Source: Mercurialis annua (taxonomy: Eukaryota > Streptophyta > Magnoliopsida > Malpighiales > Euphorbiaceae). Taken from it: a stretch of 64,000 nt of DNA. The notes under the pieces are model-generated. The model searched no databases. It was not told the origin of the DNA and saw only the letters and a program-made list of their open reading frames with translations. The stretch is from NCBI RefSeq assembly GCF_937616625.2, contig NC_065575.1, positions 4,719,501-4,783,500 of the forward strand, written 5' to 3'. The position numbers and the translations under genes were made by a program. Positions 1 through 12,998 of this stretch are shown in pieces (position 1 is the first letter of the stretch; each line of letters starts with the position of its first letter).

Positions 1-175
1 TTCGGAAGAGGCACTTTAATGTAATTCTAACCTTCAGCCATTCTTTAGGACTCATATTCTATGGGCTAGCCTTCAGTTTGCTATGAGCCTTGCTGGCGAG
101 GAGTTAAAAATTTGTTTATTTGTACATTTGACTTGCTGTTTCATTTTATTTATGATATTTGTTTTTCATTTTTAG

Positions 176-3027
176 TTCCATGAAAACAAAGAAGATTTGA
201 AAGCTAAGCTTAAGGAGATACTTCGTGAGAAATCTGATTCTTTCAATTCTGAAAATCCAGAATGTGACAAGGTCTGTACTTGTTAGTTATTATGCTATAT
301 TGCTTGCATTCTTTGGAATGCTCTTTGGTTTCCTTTGCTTTATTTATATTCTATTGAAGACTGTAAGACACAAACTAGGGAGCTGCTGAACAAGTCAATT
401 TTTAAGTATTTAATATCTTTTGCTACTTTCAAATATCTGTCAGATGTAAATTGACAGTGAGTGCATGATTCATGGTGGATTAAGTCACGTGCATCATTGT
501 TCTTCTGATTATTTTTCTTTTCCCTGGCTTAGACATTGCTACTATCCATGCTGCATTTTTGGCTTCCTATTTTTTGTTAGCATCATCTCATATTTATGTA
601 CATTATGCAATAACTTTGAAACTTTGATAGATAGAAACTGTTGAGGCTGTAAATTCTAAGTGCATAATGTTGCTTTCTGTTTCACACGCATGAAAATGGG
701 TGCTAAGCAGTCACCAAACATGCTCTTTTATTGCTCTTTTCCTGGCTTATGATCAATTATTTACATGTTCTGCTGTTTCTTAATAGATTAAATTGGGAGA
801 GCCGGGGTGGAAGAAAAGGTATTATGAAGAGAAGTTTTCTGTAAAATCTCCTGCTGAACTTGAAGACATAAAAAAGGATGTTGTATGTTATGTGAATTGG
901 TGTTATTGTTGACCAAAAGTTATGGTTAAATTTGAATATCTTTAATGTCCGCAAAGGATTAATTTATCTATTTGACCATCTGTTATGCAGGTCTTACGAT
1001 ACACTGAAGGGCTATGTTGGTTAATGCGCTATTACTATGAAGGAGTTTGTTCTTGGCAGTGGTGAGTTTTAATATTTTTGTTGCAACAGTTCGGATTTGG
1101 GAGTTCTTTTACCTTCTGCTGCAGCTTCTACTTGTTTTCTTTGTGATTGTTGTTGCGCACGAAGCTTGGAATTAAAAGAGAAAAGTTTCCTGATTTATGA
1201 AGACTGTTTTAGCAATAACTATAGATATTGAATCGTATTAAGTTCCACTACCCTGTTCCCACTCTGAAACTTTGAGAAAGGCTGTGCAAGATACTAACTG
1301 TTTCATGCATTTTAAGAATTTCACACAACCAAAATGACCTCATGTTGCAGTTACTAGTACTACAGTCCCAACTTGTAATTAGGCCTCAGACTAGCAACTT
1401 TTACTTGTGCTGTTCTATTTTCTTTCATTGTGTACCCTCTTTTGGATCCCTTAATTTTTAAATGAAATTGTTATTTTTTCAGGTTTTATCCCTATCATTA
1501 TCCACCCTTTGCTTCTGATCTCAAAGATCTGGGTAAGATGAACATTAAATTTGAACTGGGCACTCCATTTAAACCATTCAGTCAGCTTCTGGGAGTTCTT
1601 CCTGGTGCAAGGTACTAGTGCTGTTTTACATCCCTTGTGATAATATATCTTGTAAAGAAAATTCTAATACTAGCCTTTTTCAGTTCCTATGCTCTTCCTA
1701 TGAATTATAGAATATTGATGACTGATCCAAATTCACCAATCATTGATTTTTACCCTACTGGTATGTGTAACTAACTGAGATTTCTTCATTTTTGTAAATT
1801 TTCTTGCCCTTTTACATAATAGGTTGCCTATTGATTCTTTATCAGATTTTGAAGTGGACATGAATGGAAAGTGTTATGCGTGGCAGGTTAGTCAATATTA
1901 TGACTAAAAGAATCTATATTCATAGGCAACTGTGCCGCACATAATTTATTATATAAATGGTTTTATTGATGTGTGATGTTTATCTCTCACCCTAAGGGTA
2001 TTGCAAAGTTGCCCTTCATTGATGAAAATCGCCTTCTTGCGGAGGTCAAAAAGGTTGAACATACGCTAACGGTATAGCTCTTGAATTGAGTAATATGTGC
2101 TATGTCATTCTACATATTTTCAGTTATTCATTCTTGTCTTTTTGGATGTGGTTGCATTGTAAGGTTTAAGTCCTGTCCTGTCAGAAAATGAACTGATATG
2201 GACTGTATTTTGTAGGAGGAAGAATCAAGAAGAAACAGTGCAATGTTTGAAATGCTTTTTGTTTTATCATCTCACTCTCTTGCTGGGAGTATATATTTAC
2301 TTGATAATCACTGTAAGCAGTTGACAGACGGAGAACGAACCGAAGTAAAGGAACGTATTAATCCCGAGCTAAGGTTTGTGTTGGCTGAGTTTCCAATCTG
2401 ATTTGCAAATGAATTTCCATTTCAGGAGTTGAACTCAGTGTTAACTAGTTTGTTCTTTGCATCAGATGGTTGTTGAAGTGAATTTAATGCTTTTGAAATA
2501 TGTCTGATGAGTCATGATTAAAAAAAAATTCTTGGTGGCAGCATGCACAATATATTATAACATAATCTATCACTATTTCTAAATGCAAATTACAAGGCTC
2601 TCTGAAACATTATCATTATTCTTACTGCGAGCTTTTCCATTTTCTATGAATTTACACTTTGGGCTCTTGAGAACTATTTCAACACGAGCTATTTTTATCA
2701 AATTTATTTGCCTATCATCTGATTCTATTTAGGGCTAAATGCAGTGATGGAATGAATGGTTATATATCTCCATGTTCTGGAGATACCCACCCTGCCATAT
2801 TCAGGTCTCCAGTTGGTGACATGGAAGACAATTCGGACAATAGAGTCATGTATGTTTCCAATTTTGATCATTTATTCGTCTTGCAAATAAGCAAGTGCAT
2901 AAGATGTGAATTTTTTGTTAATTTTCAATCATTTTCTGTTTTTTTGTTCAGATGTGCTGTATACAGACTTCCTGACCCACATAGACACATTACTAGGCCT
3001 CCTACTGGTGTTATATTCCTTGACAAG
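176..3027 (+). CDS. XRN-type 5'-3' exoribonuclease, C-terminal exons (5' end outside window)
   Basis: Ten exons splice in frame: 176-271, 787-882, 991-1061, 1483-1611, 1684-1760, 1846-1886, 1997-2071, 2216-2373, 2733-2849 and 2952-3027 (936 nt, 312 codons), all with GT-AG borders. The product carries the Xrn1 helical-domain signatures of plant XRN2/3/4: [62 protein letters not shown] and [13 protein letters not shown]. These enzymes degrade RNA processively from a 5' monophosphate, in cytoplasm (XRN4) or nucleus (XRN2/3); which paralogue this is cannot be decided here. The N-terminal catalytic domain must lie upstream of position 1. The usual continuation after the ITRPP block (a VLWHED-type motif and a Gly/Asn-rich tail) was not found. 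The last exon ends at a good phase-0 donor, and the next usable exon (4286) encodes a cystatin-related protein instead. Either the gene is truncated or chimeric, or the true last exons were missed. Confidence 0.85.
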
Positions 3028-4285
3028 GTATGTATTAGCTAGTAACGCCCAAGTGCTTCTCAACCAATACTTTTTCTTTCTTTGCATATGAATTAAGGAA
3101 AAGGTACAAAAATATTTTTAACGTTTAGGCTCAGGTACACATCTGTAGGCTTGTGCAATAGTCGGTTTAAACCAATTTTCTGAGTCAAATCGAAATTATA
3201 AAATGAATTTAATATTTAGATATTCTGGTATGATGTTTGTTTTGTAAACTAATTAAAATTGGTTATTTGGTAAGATTAATTTTAATTCAATATTAAATTG
3301 AGTTAAATGTTTAGTGGTGATGATATAATGTAATTAATAATTCTTAATCTAAATTTTAGAAAATGTTAACATCATTATAGTATTAGATAATATAAACATA
3401 CATTTTATAGTTTTTTTAATTTTAATAGGAAATTTAGGGAGGTGTCTAAGCACATCATCAAATTCAATAGTATATTTAAAGTAACAGTCCAAAAGTCAAT
3501 AGTACAGTTATAATTCAAATATAAAAAAATAGAGGAAAGATGGAGTCTGATATTTTAATTTGGTATAAATCGTCAAAAACAATTATTACCATACAACAAC
3601 TATAAAAAAATAAAAATTATTTTATAGATGAGAAACTATCTGACTAAAAAATAAAAAAATAAATTTTTCTATTCATACTTCTTTTTTAAATATGAATAAT
3701 TATTAAAATATTCACCGAGCAAAGCATGGACCAAGTAACGCTAGTTGTATACTGTTTCTATAGTTTTTCTAAAATTATGTTTTTCTTTAATGAAATTAAA
3801 TAAAAAAGAAACAAAGTTAGGTAAAAGAAAGGAAATCTAACCTTAATGACGTATGTATTCTTCTTCCAATGTCTTTTCCGCTTGCCGCGGCCGTTAGCTG
3901 TCGCTCCTGCCGCTAGTGCTATCTCTTTCCTTCGGCCGCAATCCATTTTTTGGTTGTTTTCTTTTGTTCATGCGCTGAAGTGCCGTATTTTTATTTGTTT
4001 ATTTGGTAGAAGAAAATATAATTTGTTGAGAATCATATGTTAATATATGGATTCCTGAGTCTGATTTTTTGCTGTTATTTAATTAATGATCTGTACTTGG
4101 TATTTGGTTTGATTAAAATAGACTACTTTATCTGTGGTGGTCTGATGTTTGAATTTAGACTTTGACACCACTAATGTATGACGAAATCTACCTCAAGAAT
4201 CTGCTTATTAATTTGTTTAGAAATTGTCATATATGATTGGCAGGGATTGTATAAGCCTTTACTGTTTTAAATTGCTATTTTTCAG
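3028..4285 (+). other. spacer or intron between XRN exons and cystatin-like exons
   Basis: This AT-rich stretch has no convincing exon. At 3150-3300 it holds degenerate AACCG/TTGGTT-type repeat sequence like that seen elsewhere in the window. A short GC-rich patch lies at about 3880-3950. No VLWHED-type XRN exon was found here. If the two flanking exon sets form one gene, this is a 1.26-kb phase-0 intron; if not, it must hold the XRN 3' end and the promoter of the next gene. Confidence 0.4.
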
Positions 4286-4300
4286 CTCCCAGAAGGAATC

Positions 4301-7300
4301 ATGGCTTCAGAAAAACTCACGGCTTTAGAGTTTACATGGGAGGAACACATGTATCTTCAGAAGGATCAACCTATTTCTTCCAGTACAGGTTTGGCGTTTC
4401 CATTTTCATTATTTTATCCAGGATTGATTTAAGACTAAAATTATTTGTTTCACAAGGATAATTTTTTGATTTTCTTTGGAAGATCATTTTTTCAATTTTT
4501 TTAAAGCAGCAAATTAAAAAAACTATTTTGATTTTTTTTTTGTGGTAAAATGCACCGAGAGAATATATTAAGCTCAAAATGCCACAAATACAAGAGTTTT
4601 TGGCTATTCCAGCAATTACTCACAATCTCTAAAAATTCAATACTTCCAGTCCAATAATTAAAGTATCTCAAAGGTTTATTCCTAGTGATAATAGGCTCAT
4701 TGAAAGTAATAGCAATTGGAGAATGGTCAGAAATACCTTGATGCAGAACTTTTGCTTCAGAATTATCAAACTAATTCTCAGACACCAGGTCTCTGTCAAG
4801 CTTCCTCTACTCTGGTTGCTGGACCAAGTATATAAGCTACTACTCCATTTCAATTCAATCAAATTGGCCTGATTAATACAATCCTGAAAATCATTACAAT
4901 CTCTTTGACTCGCCATATCTTCCCCTACATCTTTCACCATTGTTTAAGATAGCATTAAAGTCTCCTAAGATCACCCGAGGACTAGTAATATCCCTAGATA
5001 TCTTCTTCAAATCAACACAACAAGCCTTTCTGTTAACAACATCATTAGCCCCATAAATGAAGGTGCAGCAAAACATTTTCCCCTCAACTACACTCTCTTA
5101 AGGAATCAATTGATCTGACTTCATACTGCAAATCACACTAGAACCATCAACCTTATATTACCTAGATTTTACTAAGGTCACAAAACTCATTGTTATTTAC
5201 ACGCATCCACCAGTTAAATTCAACTTATTCTAGACTCTATCCCCATTATTGCTTCTAACTCTAATCTCCACAATTGCACATAGAGATAATTGATATTCTC
5301 AATCCAATTTCTAATCTCTGAGTGTTTAATGGGATCATTGAGACCCTTCGCATTCCACACACCAATCATTTTCTCCTTTCAGGAGTAATGTTCACCTTCT
5401 TCACCTTTCTGTCTCCAATGGCACCAAATCTAGATTCGCCAGGAATCTCCAATCTATTTTCCACCCTAATGCCTTCCTGTGCAGTATTCATCACTACCTT
5501 ACTCTTGTCTTTTGACTATAGCAACCTGAGCAGTTTGATTCAGTTTCCAGACTTCTAGCTCTTTACTCATATTAACCTCATTCTGTTTTTTTCAACCACT
5601 TCTTTTCCATCTTCGTTACTTCCTAGGATTTCTTCACTGCTTGCTTTCTCCTCAATGACTTTCCTTTTCTGTACCCAGGTTTTCTGATCCACAATCAATC
5701 TTAAAGTACTGAGCAGTATACCCTGTGGTTTTGCACTTAGTACTGGCAGGAGGCCTCCATTCTTATTTCATCCTTCGAATGATCTTTTCTCCACGTTCAT
5801 CTTTCAGTATCCTCTTATGAGGGAACTCTCCAAATATTTCCATCTCTACAAGGACTTGGAAAGATCACTAGTACATTGGTCACCCACAGAGACTAGCAAT
5901 TCTACCCAACATATTTGCTAACCATTATTCCCAAGGAAGTTAAGAAAATGTACCCATACTGGAATTTTCATAATCTCATCCATCTTAAACTTCATTCATC
6001 TCTGCCATTCTTTGAGTATCATTGGTCTCTTGTCAAAAGAATAAAGGACCTCCAGCATGCGCCTTCATCAACCTGGAACTGACGAAGAAATATCTTCGTG
6101 TTGATATGAATGACCTCTTGTGATCCATAGCTTCTCCATCTACTTATATCTAATCCTTGAAACCTGAAGAAACAAGGTTCCAATCCCACCACAGAGCAAA
6201 TTAAAATCTATTTCCACTTGCTTTCCTCATTAATCTCAGAAGAATGAAATTTAACAACCCTAACTCTATCTCTATAGAGGGAGGTTGATAGTGCAATTTA
6301 GTGCCGTTATCTTTAGATCTATATAGTGACCTCCAATTTTATTCTCGCTACCCATTCGAAGTATTCCTTTCTTCACAACAGCCTCATTTAGGTTTTCCTC
6401 AGGATAAACTCTGGATTCCAAGAACTTAGGATTATTACCCAAACTTCTTTCACTAACAATGGATTTCACACCTTCGAATCCCTCTCTACCCGAATCATAA
6501 TCCATTTTCTCTTCTCCATTGGTATTCATTCCAAATCTAACCGCACTATTCAACTCCACTACAGCTTCAGGCATTCGCTCTAACTCTAAAATTCTCTCCA
6601 TTTGTTCTTCCTCCAGTGCTTCCTTCCCAATAGGCAATAACCTCATCAATCAATTGTAACTTCAGATCGAAAACTTTCTTCCCCTAAAGATTCATCTCAT
6701 TCTTCGGTCTCCTCCCCAGTTTTGAGAATTGGTGTACATAAGCTAGAGAAGCTTAACTAGGGTTCAAATGCTCTGTTCTTTAATTTTATATGTGATTTGT
6801 CCTGCAAATTTCTTATATGACTGGATGTAGTTTAAATGCTAATTCTTATTTGTTTATTGAAATAACATTGCTAACTTTGCAACGTATCAGCTGGCGTGGC
6901 AGAGGTGTCTTGGAAGACAAAGGAAAAGTCCAAAAAAATTTGGATTGAGAAACAAAGAATTTCCGCGCCGCGAAATAAAGCTAAAGAAGATGCATTTCGG
7001 GAAGCTAATAAGAAGCTATTTCAGGAGGCAGTAAAAAAACGAGAAAAACTCAGGGAGGAATATTATAGCAATCCAGGTTTAAACAATTTATGAACTAAAT
7101 TAATTTATTCTGCTTTATTAATGTTAAACTGTCATAGTTGAATTACTATTTCTTTATGATAATAATGGTTTTTGTTTGGTTCAGCTAATCCACGTCTGAA
7201 ACCATGTGAAGAACCTGAGGAATGGATCTCTTCTGAGCGTGATATGACGGAAGAAGAGAATGAAAGATATGCCCGACAAGTCATAGAGAGCGATGTAAGT

Positions 7301-8214
7301 CTTCTTCAATTAAAATAATTTTAATCTTTGGGTTTGCAATTGTAAGTTAGTAATAAAATAAAATATGTAAATATGAAGGAGAAAGTAGGAGAAGCTTGTA
7401 TGGAACATGAAAAGTAGGAGAAATAGGGGTATTAGTTGCAATAGATTTCTCAAGTTGAGAAACATGAAAAACTAGATGGATGGAAGCTCCAGCAGGAAGT
7501 TGAAGCTTGTAGGCAACTGCTCAAACCTTATCAATGAAAGGCTGAAAACAGTCAGCTCAGCAAAACAAGATAACTAACAATAAACAGAAATCAAAAGCAA
7601 ATAAAATATGCCAACAATTAATAGACTTTGAGGGTATTTCCCACATAATAGACTTGATTTATTGCACTTAATTGTTCACAGGGATTTGATGTGGACAAAT
7701 TTCCGGGGACGTGCGCATTTGGAAGGATTGAACCACTTCCTACTGGTAATATATCTATTACAATTCCTACTTGTATCATATTCTATTTATGAAGTAAGAA
7801 TAATTTCAAACTGCCAATCATACTCGATCATATAATAATGAATATGCCAAATCCAAATATTTGACAGAAAACGAGGTTGTGAGAAATGAATTCAATGTTT
7901 ATGCTGAAAAAGCTATAGAACACTACAATGATAATAATGTAAGTCTGATGCTTTTAGTACTTTTTAATTTTTAGTTTCTTTAACAATAATAATATTATAT
8001 TTTACTCGTTTTTCAGGATACTAATTATGAGTTTTTGGAGTTAGAGAAAGTGAATGTGTTAGCTGTAGGACTTACTACTACCATCTATACCACTTTGAGA
8101 GCCAAGGATAAAGAAACCGGTGCAGTTCGTACCTTTCAGGCTTCGGCGTACTCGGAGCTTATACGAAGACGTCACGGTGTATTTGAGGTTACATTGTGTA
8201 GGTTGAAGTTGTAA
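4301..8214 (+). CDS. Plant cystatin-related protein
   Basis: Exons 4286-4388, 6891-7076, 7185-7294, 7682-7745, 7868-7938 and 8017-8214 join in frame. Starting at the ATG at 4301 they give 238 residues. The N-terminal half is charged and probably helical (many K/E/R, residues about 30-95). It is followed by EEWISSERDMTEEENERYA and GFDVDKFPGTCAFGRIEPLP, and then by a cystatin/monellin-like block with TNYEFLELEKVNVLAVG, TFQASAYSEL and a CRLK end. This resembles the plant-specific cystatin-related/UPF0725 group, whose function is unknown; the inhibitory QxVxG loop of true phytocystatins is not evident. A donor directly after the stop (8215) and an acceptor at about 8356 suggest a spliced 3'UTR reaching about 8.55 kb. 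The first exon is open upstream of the ATG and in phase with the last XRN exon, so it may instead be an internal exon of a fusion transcript. The second intron carries an antisense LINE. Confidence 0.62.
4543..6760 (-). mobile_element. Internally deleted LINE (ORF1 plus endonuclease), antisense in an intron
   Basis: Read on the minus strand, the element starts near 6.75 kb with decayed ORF1-like sequence (acidic open frame 6649-6272 and further pieces to about 5.3 kb). It then enters an APE-type endonuclease: CTFIYGANDVVNRK and VILGDFNAILNNGER at about 5070-4900, then, after a frame change, NQANLIELKW, SSLYTWSSNQSR and the SDHSPI motif at about 4710. Directly after the endonuclease it jumps to a typical LINE 3' end (TTTTACCACAAAAAAAAA on the minus strand, 4543-4560). 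The reverse transcriptase is missing. Frameshifts show it is dead. It lies wholly inside the 4389-6890 intron, antisense to the host gene. No target-site duplication could be fixed by eye. Confidence 0.75.
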
Positions 8215-8559
8215 GGTAAGTTATTGTCACTATAATTATTAATTTTTCATTTTGTCTAAATATTCAATTTAGTATAAAACAATATTTGGCTAGGTGATTT
8301 TTGATTTTTCTATTTTAGATTTTCATGAATTCTTAAACATGAAATTCTATGTGCAGGTTGATGAGCAGCTGATCCTTTATTATTCAGGAAACTTTGGAGC
8401 TGATTCTGTCTTGTCTTTCCGCATTACAACAGTAGAAGAGTTGCCCACCAATTTACATGGGTTGGTCTATTGTCCAGTGCAAGGATAGTCAAGTATTTTG
8501 ATGGCTAAAAAAGACAAAACTACACATTTCATTATTTGCAAACCCACTTTCATTAAAAA

Positions 8560-10330
8560 AAAGATGGACACTCTTTATATATAATTAGTTAATATGAGTA
8601 GATTTAATTATGTAAATATAAGTATTATTTAATATATATTTTTATCTATTAAAATTAATATAGTACAGATGTGGCATTGTTTTTAAAAGTTAAACATTAT
8701 CATATTCTAAATATACTGATATTAAGATTTAATAAAATATAAAGTTAATAGATAAATATTCATAAATATTTAATTTTTTTAATTTAAATGTAAGTTCTAG
8801 TCAAACTAAAATATCAATAAAATAAAATGCAACTGAGCTAAATATATATTGTTTTTACTATTATTAATGCTTATACAGTTTTTCTTGTTTGCACACTTAT
8901 CTATCTATAATTGTACTATAAATGTGAAGGGGAGACATGTAAAATTATGATAATAAGTTTTATATAATTAATGTCATAAAATATAAAGCTAATAGGAGTT
9001 TAATTAAAATATAAAGCTAATAGGAGTTTAATTTAAAGAGTACATTCTTTTTACAATCTTGATTGTAAAAAACTCTTACGACTATTGACATAACATTTGT
9101 TGATTGACTTTTTTTAATATATTTAATATATTTACAAAGTTATATTTTTAGTTTTTATAATTTATATAAAACATGTCCATATAATGGTTTCTAAAATTAC
9201 AAACTGTAGTGTGTTTATTTTCAATTTGATAATTTTTATCTATATTTTAGATTTTTAAAACGGTAGTGTTATATTTATATTTATACTATATATAAAAGCA
9301 CGGATGGAGTGGAGTGGAGTGGGGTGGGAGGGGACATACATATTTACCATATTATCTTTGCTAATTGGATGCAAATTAATAACTTAATTTAAAGTTTTTT
9401 AGTCATCTAATAATTAATTAGAATTATTTACAAAAAATACCAAACTTTTGCGTCTCGAGTCAGATTTAGCCAAACCTTTAAAAACCATCAGATTTAGCTA
9501 AACCTTATATGTTATGTGTCAATTGTAGCCATTTTTGAATCGAACCAAAATTATTGTCCACATGTCATCCATGTCATCTCCAACTATCTTATACAGCTAT
9601 CAAATCTTCAATATTTGATTAGCTTGTCTTTGCCTGAACTTATCAACTTAGGCTAATTCTATAACTCATTAGTTGATCTCTCGGAGCTATCAAATCTTTC
9701 ATATTTTATTAGTTTAGCCGGCCTAAAACTCTATCTGCTTAATCTAATAGTTTATGACATTTTAGCAGAAAAGTTTTAAAGTCTCAATTCACCCCCCTTC
9801 TTTAGCTATTGCTGAACCCAACATCCTTAAAAATTGAATCACATATCAAAATTTTTTAAAGTGAGCGTGTAATTTAGACTCGTGTATGAAATTTGAATTC
9901 TTTGCATAAATGCTACAAACCATGTATTCAGTTATATTTAATAAATTAAATTACAAAACATCATAATTATTTATTCTAATTATTAGTTCTTCATTAAAAA
10001 ATATTTTAGTTATTTTTATCTTTTTAAATTTCTTACAGATACAATTGTTTCGTATTTGATTTAATAAGATTTGATGAATTTGAAAATATATTGTAACTAG
10101 TATGTTTTCTTTCTCAACATATGTAATTATTATTAATTTTAATATATATAAATTTAAATAGGAGAAATAATATTATTAATGCGCTAGTATTCAAATAGTA
10201 TGTGCGCTGAGCAGCATACTGTTAAGGTTAGTTTGTTGCCCCTCGCTTATACCATTTGAGATAAAGCTCGTTGGTATATTTTTAGTATATATATTGTAGA
10301 TTTATATTATATATATTTAATATAATTTAT
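8560..10330. other. AT-rich intergenic DNA
   Basis: No gene is seen. It contains a direct tandem duplication of a 28-bp unit (8977-9004 and 9005-9032), a GGAGT-rich microsatellite at about 9303-9334, and at about 9430-9540 a block resembling the outer arm of the MULE-type MITEs found elsewhere. No matching second arm was found for that block. Confidence 0.5.
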
Positions 10331-10333
10331 TAT

Positions 10334-12813
10334 TTGAATACTAAATTCTTCTATAGCAGTATAAAGCAGAGACAGACAAGAAAAAATATCAGTAACCTGT
10401 TCCTAAGGGATGGATCCTTTTCTGATAATCCTGAAATGATAAAGCTGGAAATCTTGAGGCACTATGAAGACTTTCTTGGATCTGCTAATGCTAACAGGAA
10501 TCATGTCAATCATAATGTCTTCCTGGAAGGTGATATTTTGAATGATAATGATAGAGAGGACATGGATAAGGAAGTGACAGATGAGGAAGTGAAAAACTCT
10601 ATGTTTGCTATCAATGGGGATAAGGCTCCTGGCCCAGATGGCTATAGCAGTGAATTTTATAAAAAAAGCTGGGGTATTGTTGGCTCAGATGTCACTTTAG
10701 CAATTAAGGATTTCTTTGCCTCAAGGAAAATGTTGTCCCAAACTAATGCTACCCTCATTACCTTGGTTCCTAAAGTTCAGTCTCCTACCACAACCAGTCA
10801 TTATAGACCCATTGCTTGCTGCAATGTGGTCTATAAATGCATTTCTAAAATTATCACAAACAGAATCTGCAAAATCATAGGGAGTATTGTGAGTGATACC
10901 CAATCTGCCTTTATCCCTGGAAGGAATATTGCAGACAATGTTTTGGTAGCCCATGAGATTGTTAACAACTACCACAAAGGAAATGGAGACTCCTGTGCTA
11001 TGAAGATTGATATTCAGAAGGCCTACGACTCAATAGAATGGGACTTTGTGGAAGAAGTCCTCTATGGTTTTAGATTCCCCAGGAGGTTGATAGAGACAAT
11101 TATGGCTTGTGTCAGAACTGTCAAGTACTCTATCATGATCAATGGAGAGGTTAATGGCTATTTTGCTGGAAAAAGAGGTTTAAGGCAAGGGGATCCAATC
11201 TCCCCTATTCTTTTTGTGCTTTGTATGGAGTACTTTACCAGGCTCATTAGCATGAAAATCAGACAGAAATCTGATTTTAAGTTTCATAGAAACTGTAAGA
11301 AGTTGAATCTCTTTCAACTGCTTTTTGCTGATGATTTGTTCCTGTTTTGTGGTAGTGAATTGGAATCCGTTAGAGTTTTTAAAAAGCTTTAGATGAGTTC
11401 TCTGAGTGCTCAGGTCTCTATCCTAATAATGCTAAAAGTGTTGTGTTCTTTAATGGTATCTCAGCTCAAAAGGATGGAATTTTAAGGACTATTGGATTTC
11501 AGGAAGGTAAATTGCCTATAAAATACCTTGGGGTTCCTCTCATATCCACTAGACTTTCTAAGTCTCATTGTAGTGAGCTAGTAACCAGAATTACATCAAG
11601 AATAGGCAGCTGGGCTTCAAAGTTCCTCTCTTATGCAGGAAGACTGCAGCTCATTAATGCTGTGTTGCTTAGCATGAATACTTATTGGTGCTCCTTATTC
11701 ATCTTGCCAAAAGCAGTAATTAAAGGTGTAGATGTTGTGTGTAGAAAGTTCCTCTGGTTTGGTACTATGGACATGAATAAAGGTGGACTAGTTAACTGGA
11801 GCTCTGTGTGTAGCAGGAAGAATGAAGGAGGGCTAGGGGTTAGGCCTGTTCAACTCTGCAACATTGCAGCCATAACTAAGCACATATGGAATCTAGTTAC
11901 TCTCAAGACCTCTATTCTGGCTAGGTGGTTGTCTGCTATAAACTTGAGGAAAATGAGCTTTTGGGAGATAGTTAAGCCTAGCAATTGCTCATGGAGTTGG
12001 GGGCAAATGCTAAATCTGAGGGAGAAGATCAAGTTCCTATTTCTGTATAAGCTAGGTGATGGGAGTTCCATGTCTTTCTGGTTTGATCCATGGCTTAATG
12101 GATATTCTATTATTGATAAGTTTCCTGAAGTGTGTATCAAGAATTCTGATGTTCCTAGAAGAGCATTAGTTAAGGAGTGTTTCTTGAATGATGACTGGTC
12201 CTTGCCAGACCCCCTAGATACTAAAACCCAGGAAGCTTGGGAGTTTATCAAGTCTAACTACAGAGTCAATGAAGGGAGAGATAAGATCATCTGGAGGCCT
12301 AATCCTAATGGTTTTACCACTAGCAGTGTGTGGAAGAATCTCTTACCTATAAAGAACAAAGTTAGCTGGTCCCATTTAATTTGGTTTGCAGGCAATGTGC
12401 CCAGGTACTCATTCATTACCTGGCTTGCTTTACACAACAAACTGCAGACAAGAGATAAACTCCTCAAATGGGGGACTATCTCTGATGGTAATTGTTGTTT
12501 CTGCAATCAATTTAGTGAGACTGTTAGCCACTTATTTTTTGATTGTTGTTTCACTGCTGATATCTGGAGGAAAGTTCTGGTTTATTTGGGTTTTAATAGA
12601 GGCCCGTTCAGTTGGAGGAGAGAAGTCAATTTCTTCTCAAGAAGAGTTAGAGGGAAGTCCATGACTGCTAAGACCAGAAAGATTGGTTTCTGTGCAGCAG
12701 TATACAACATTTGGTCAGCAAGGAATGATCTTATATTCAACAATAAGAGATATTCCAGCTCCCAAATTTTTGACAGAATCAGATACAATGTTGAGTTGAG
12801 GAATTATAGCTGA
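10334..12813 (+). pseudogene. LINE ORF2 reverse transcriptase, truncated and frameshifted
   Basis: This is the coding remnant inside the LINE. The first segment, 10334-11392, covers the RT fingers and palm. The second, about 11387-12813, covers the RT thumb and zf-RVT region. Loss of one base within the AAAAAG run before GCTTTAGATGAG explains the break. No RNase H domain follows the zf-RVT part, as in many plant L1-type elements. No start codon belongs to the element, because the 5' end is lost. Confidence 0.88.
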
Positions 12814-12998
12814 GTTTTTTGGGCCTTTCTGGTGTTGGCCTTTGTTTTGCAGCTGTAGTTAGATTGTGTTTCTGAGTTTTGATAGAGCAGCTGTGGGCTT
12901 TTTAGCCTATAGTCTTGGCCTGTTTTAGGCTTGTTCTTTGTGTATCTCTCTTTTATAGCAATAATAAAAGTTGCTCTTTTGGTGATTGACCAAAAAAA
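10334..12998 (+). mobile_element. 5'-truncated LINE with reverse transcriptase and zf-RVT domain
   Basis: The ORF2 product of a plant L1-type LINE begins abruptly in the linker before the reverse transcriptase (NTKFFYSSIKQRQ), so the 5' end, ORF1 and endonuclease are absent. The RT core runs from about 10.6 to 11.4 kb with KAPGPDGYSSEFYK, SHYRPIACCNVVYK, QSAFIPGRNIADN, KIDIQKAYDSIEWDF, GLRQGDPISPILF and the catalytic FADD box (about 11326). A one-base frameshift at about 11385 stops the first frame with TAG at 11390; translation resumes one frame over with LGVPL (about 11530), SYAGRLQLI and a zf-RVT domain (CCFCNQFSETVSHLFFDC, about 12505) to the stop at 12811-12813. The 3' UTR has AATAATAAAA and a short A-run at about 12990. 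It is one frameshift from an open ORF2, so it is fairly young, but it is not autonomous. Confidence 0.92.

Noticed and set aside
1..175. Possible additional XRN exon at the window start
   Set aside because: A short open stretch (SLAGEEL) was seen, but no acceptor lies inside the window and the match to XRN sequence is too weak.
8294..8488. ORF after the cystatin-like stop codon
   Set aside because: It spans an apparent 3'UTR acceptor at about 8356 and follows the in-frame stop at 8212. It reads as UTR rather than an extra domain.
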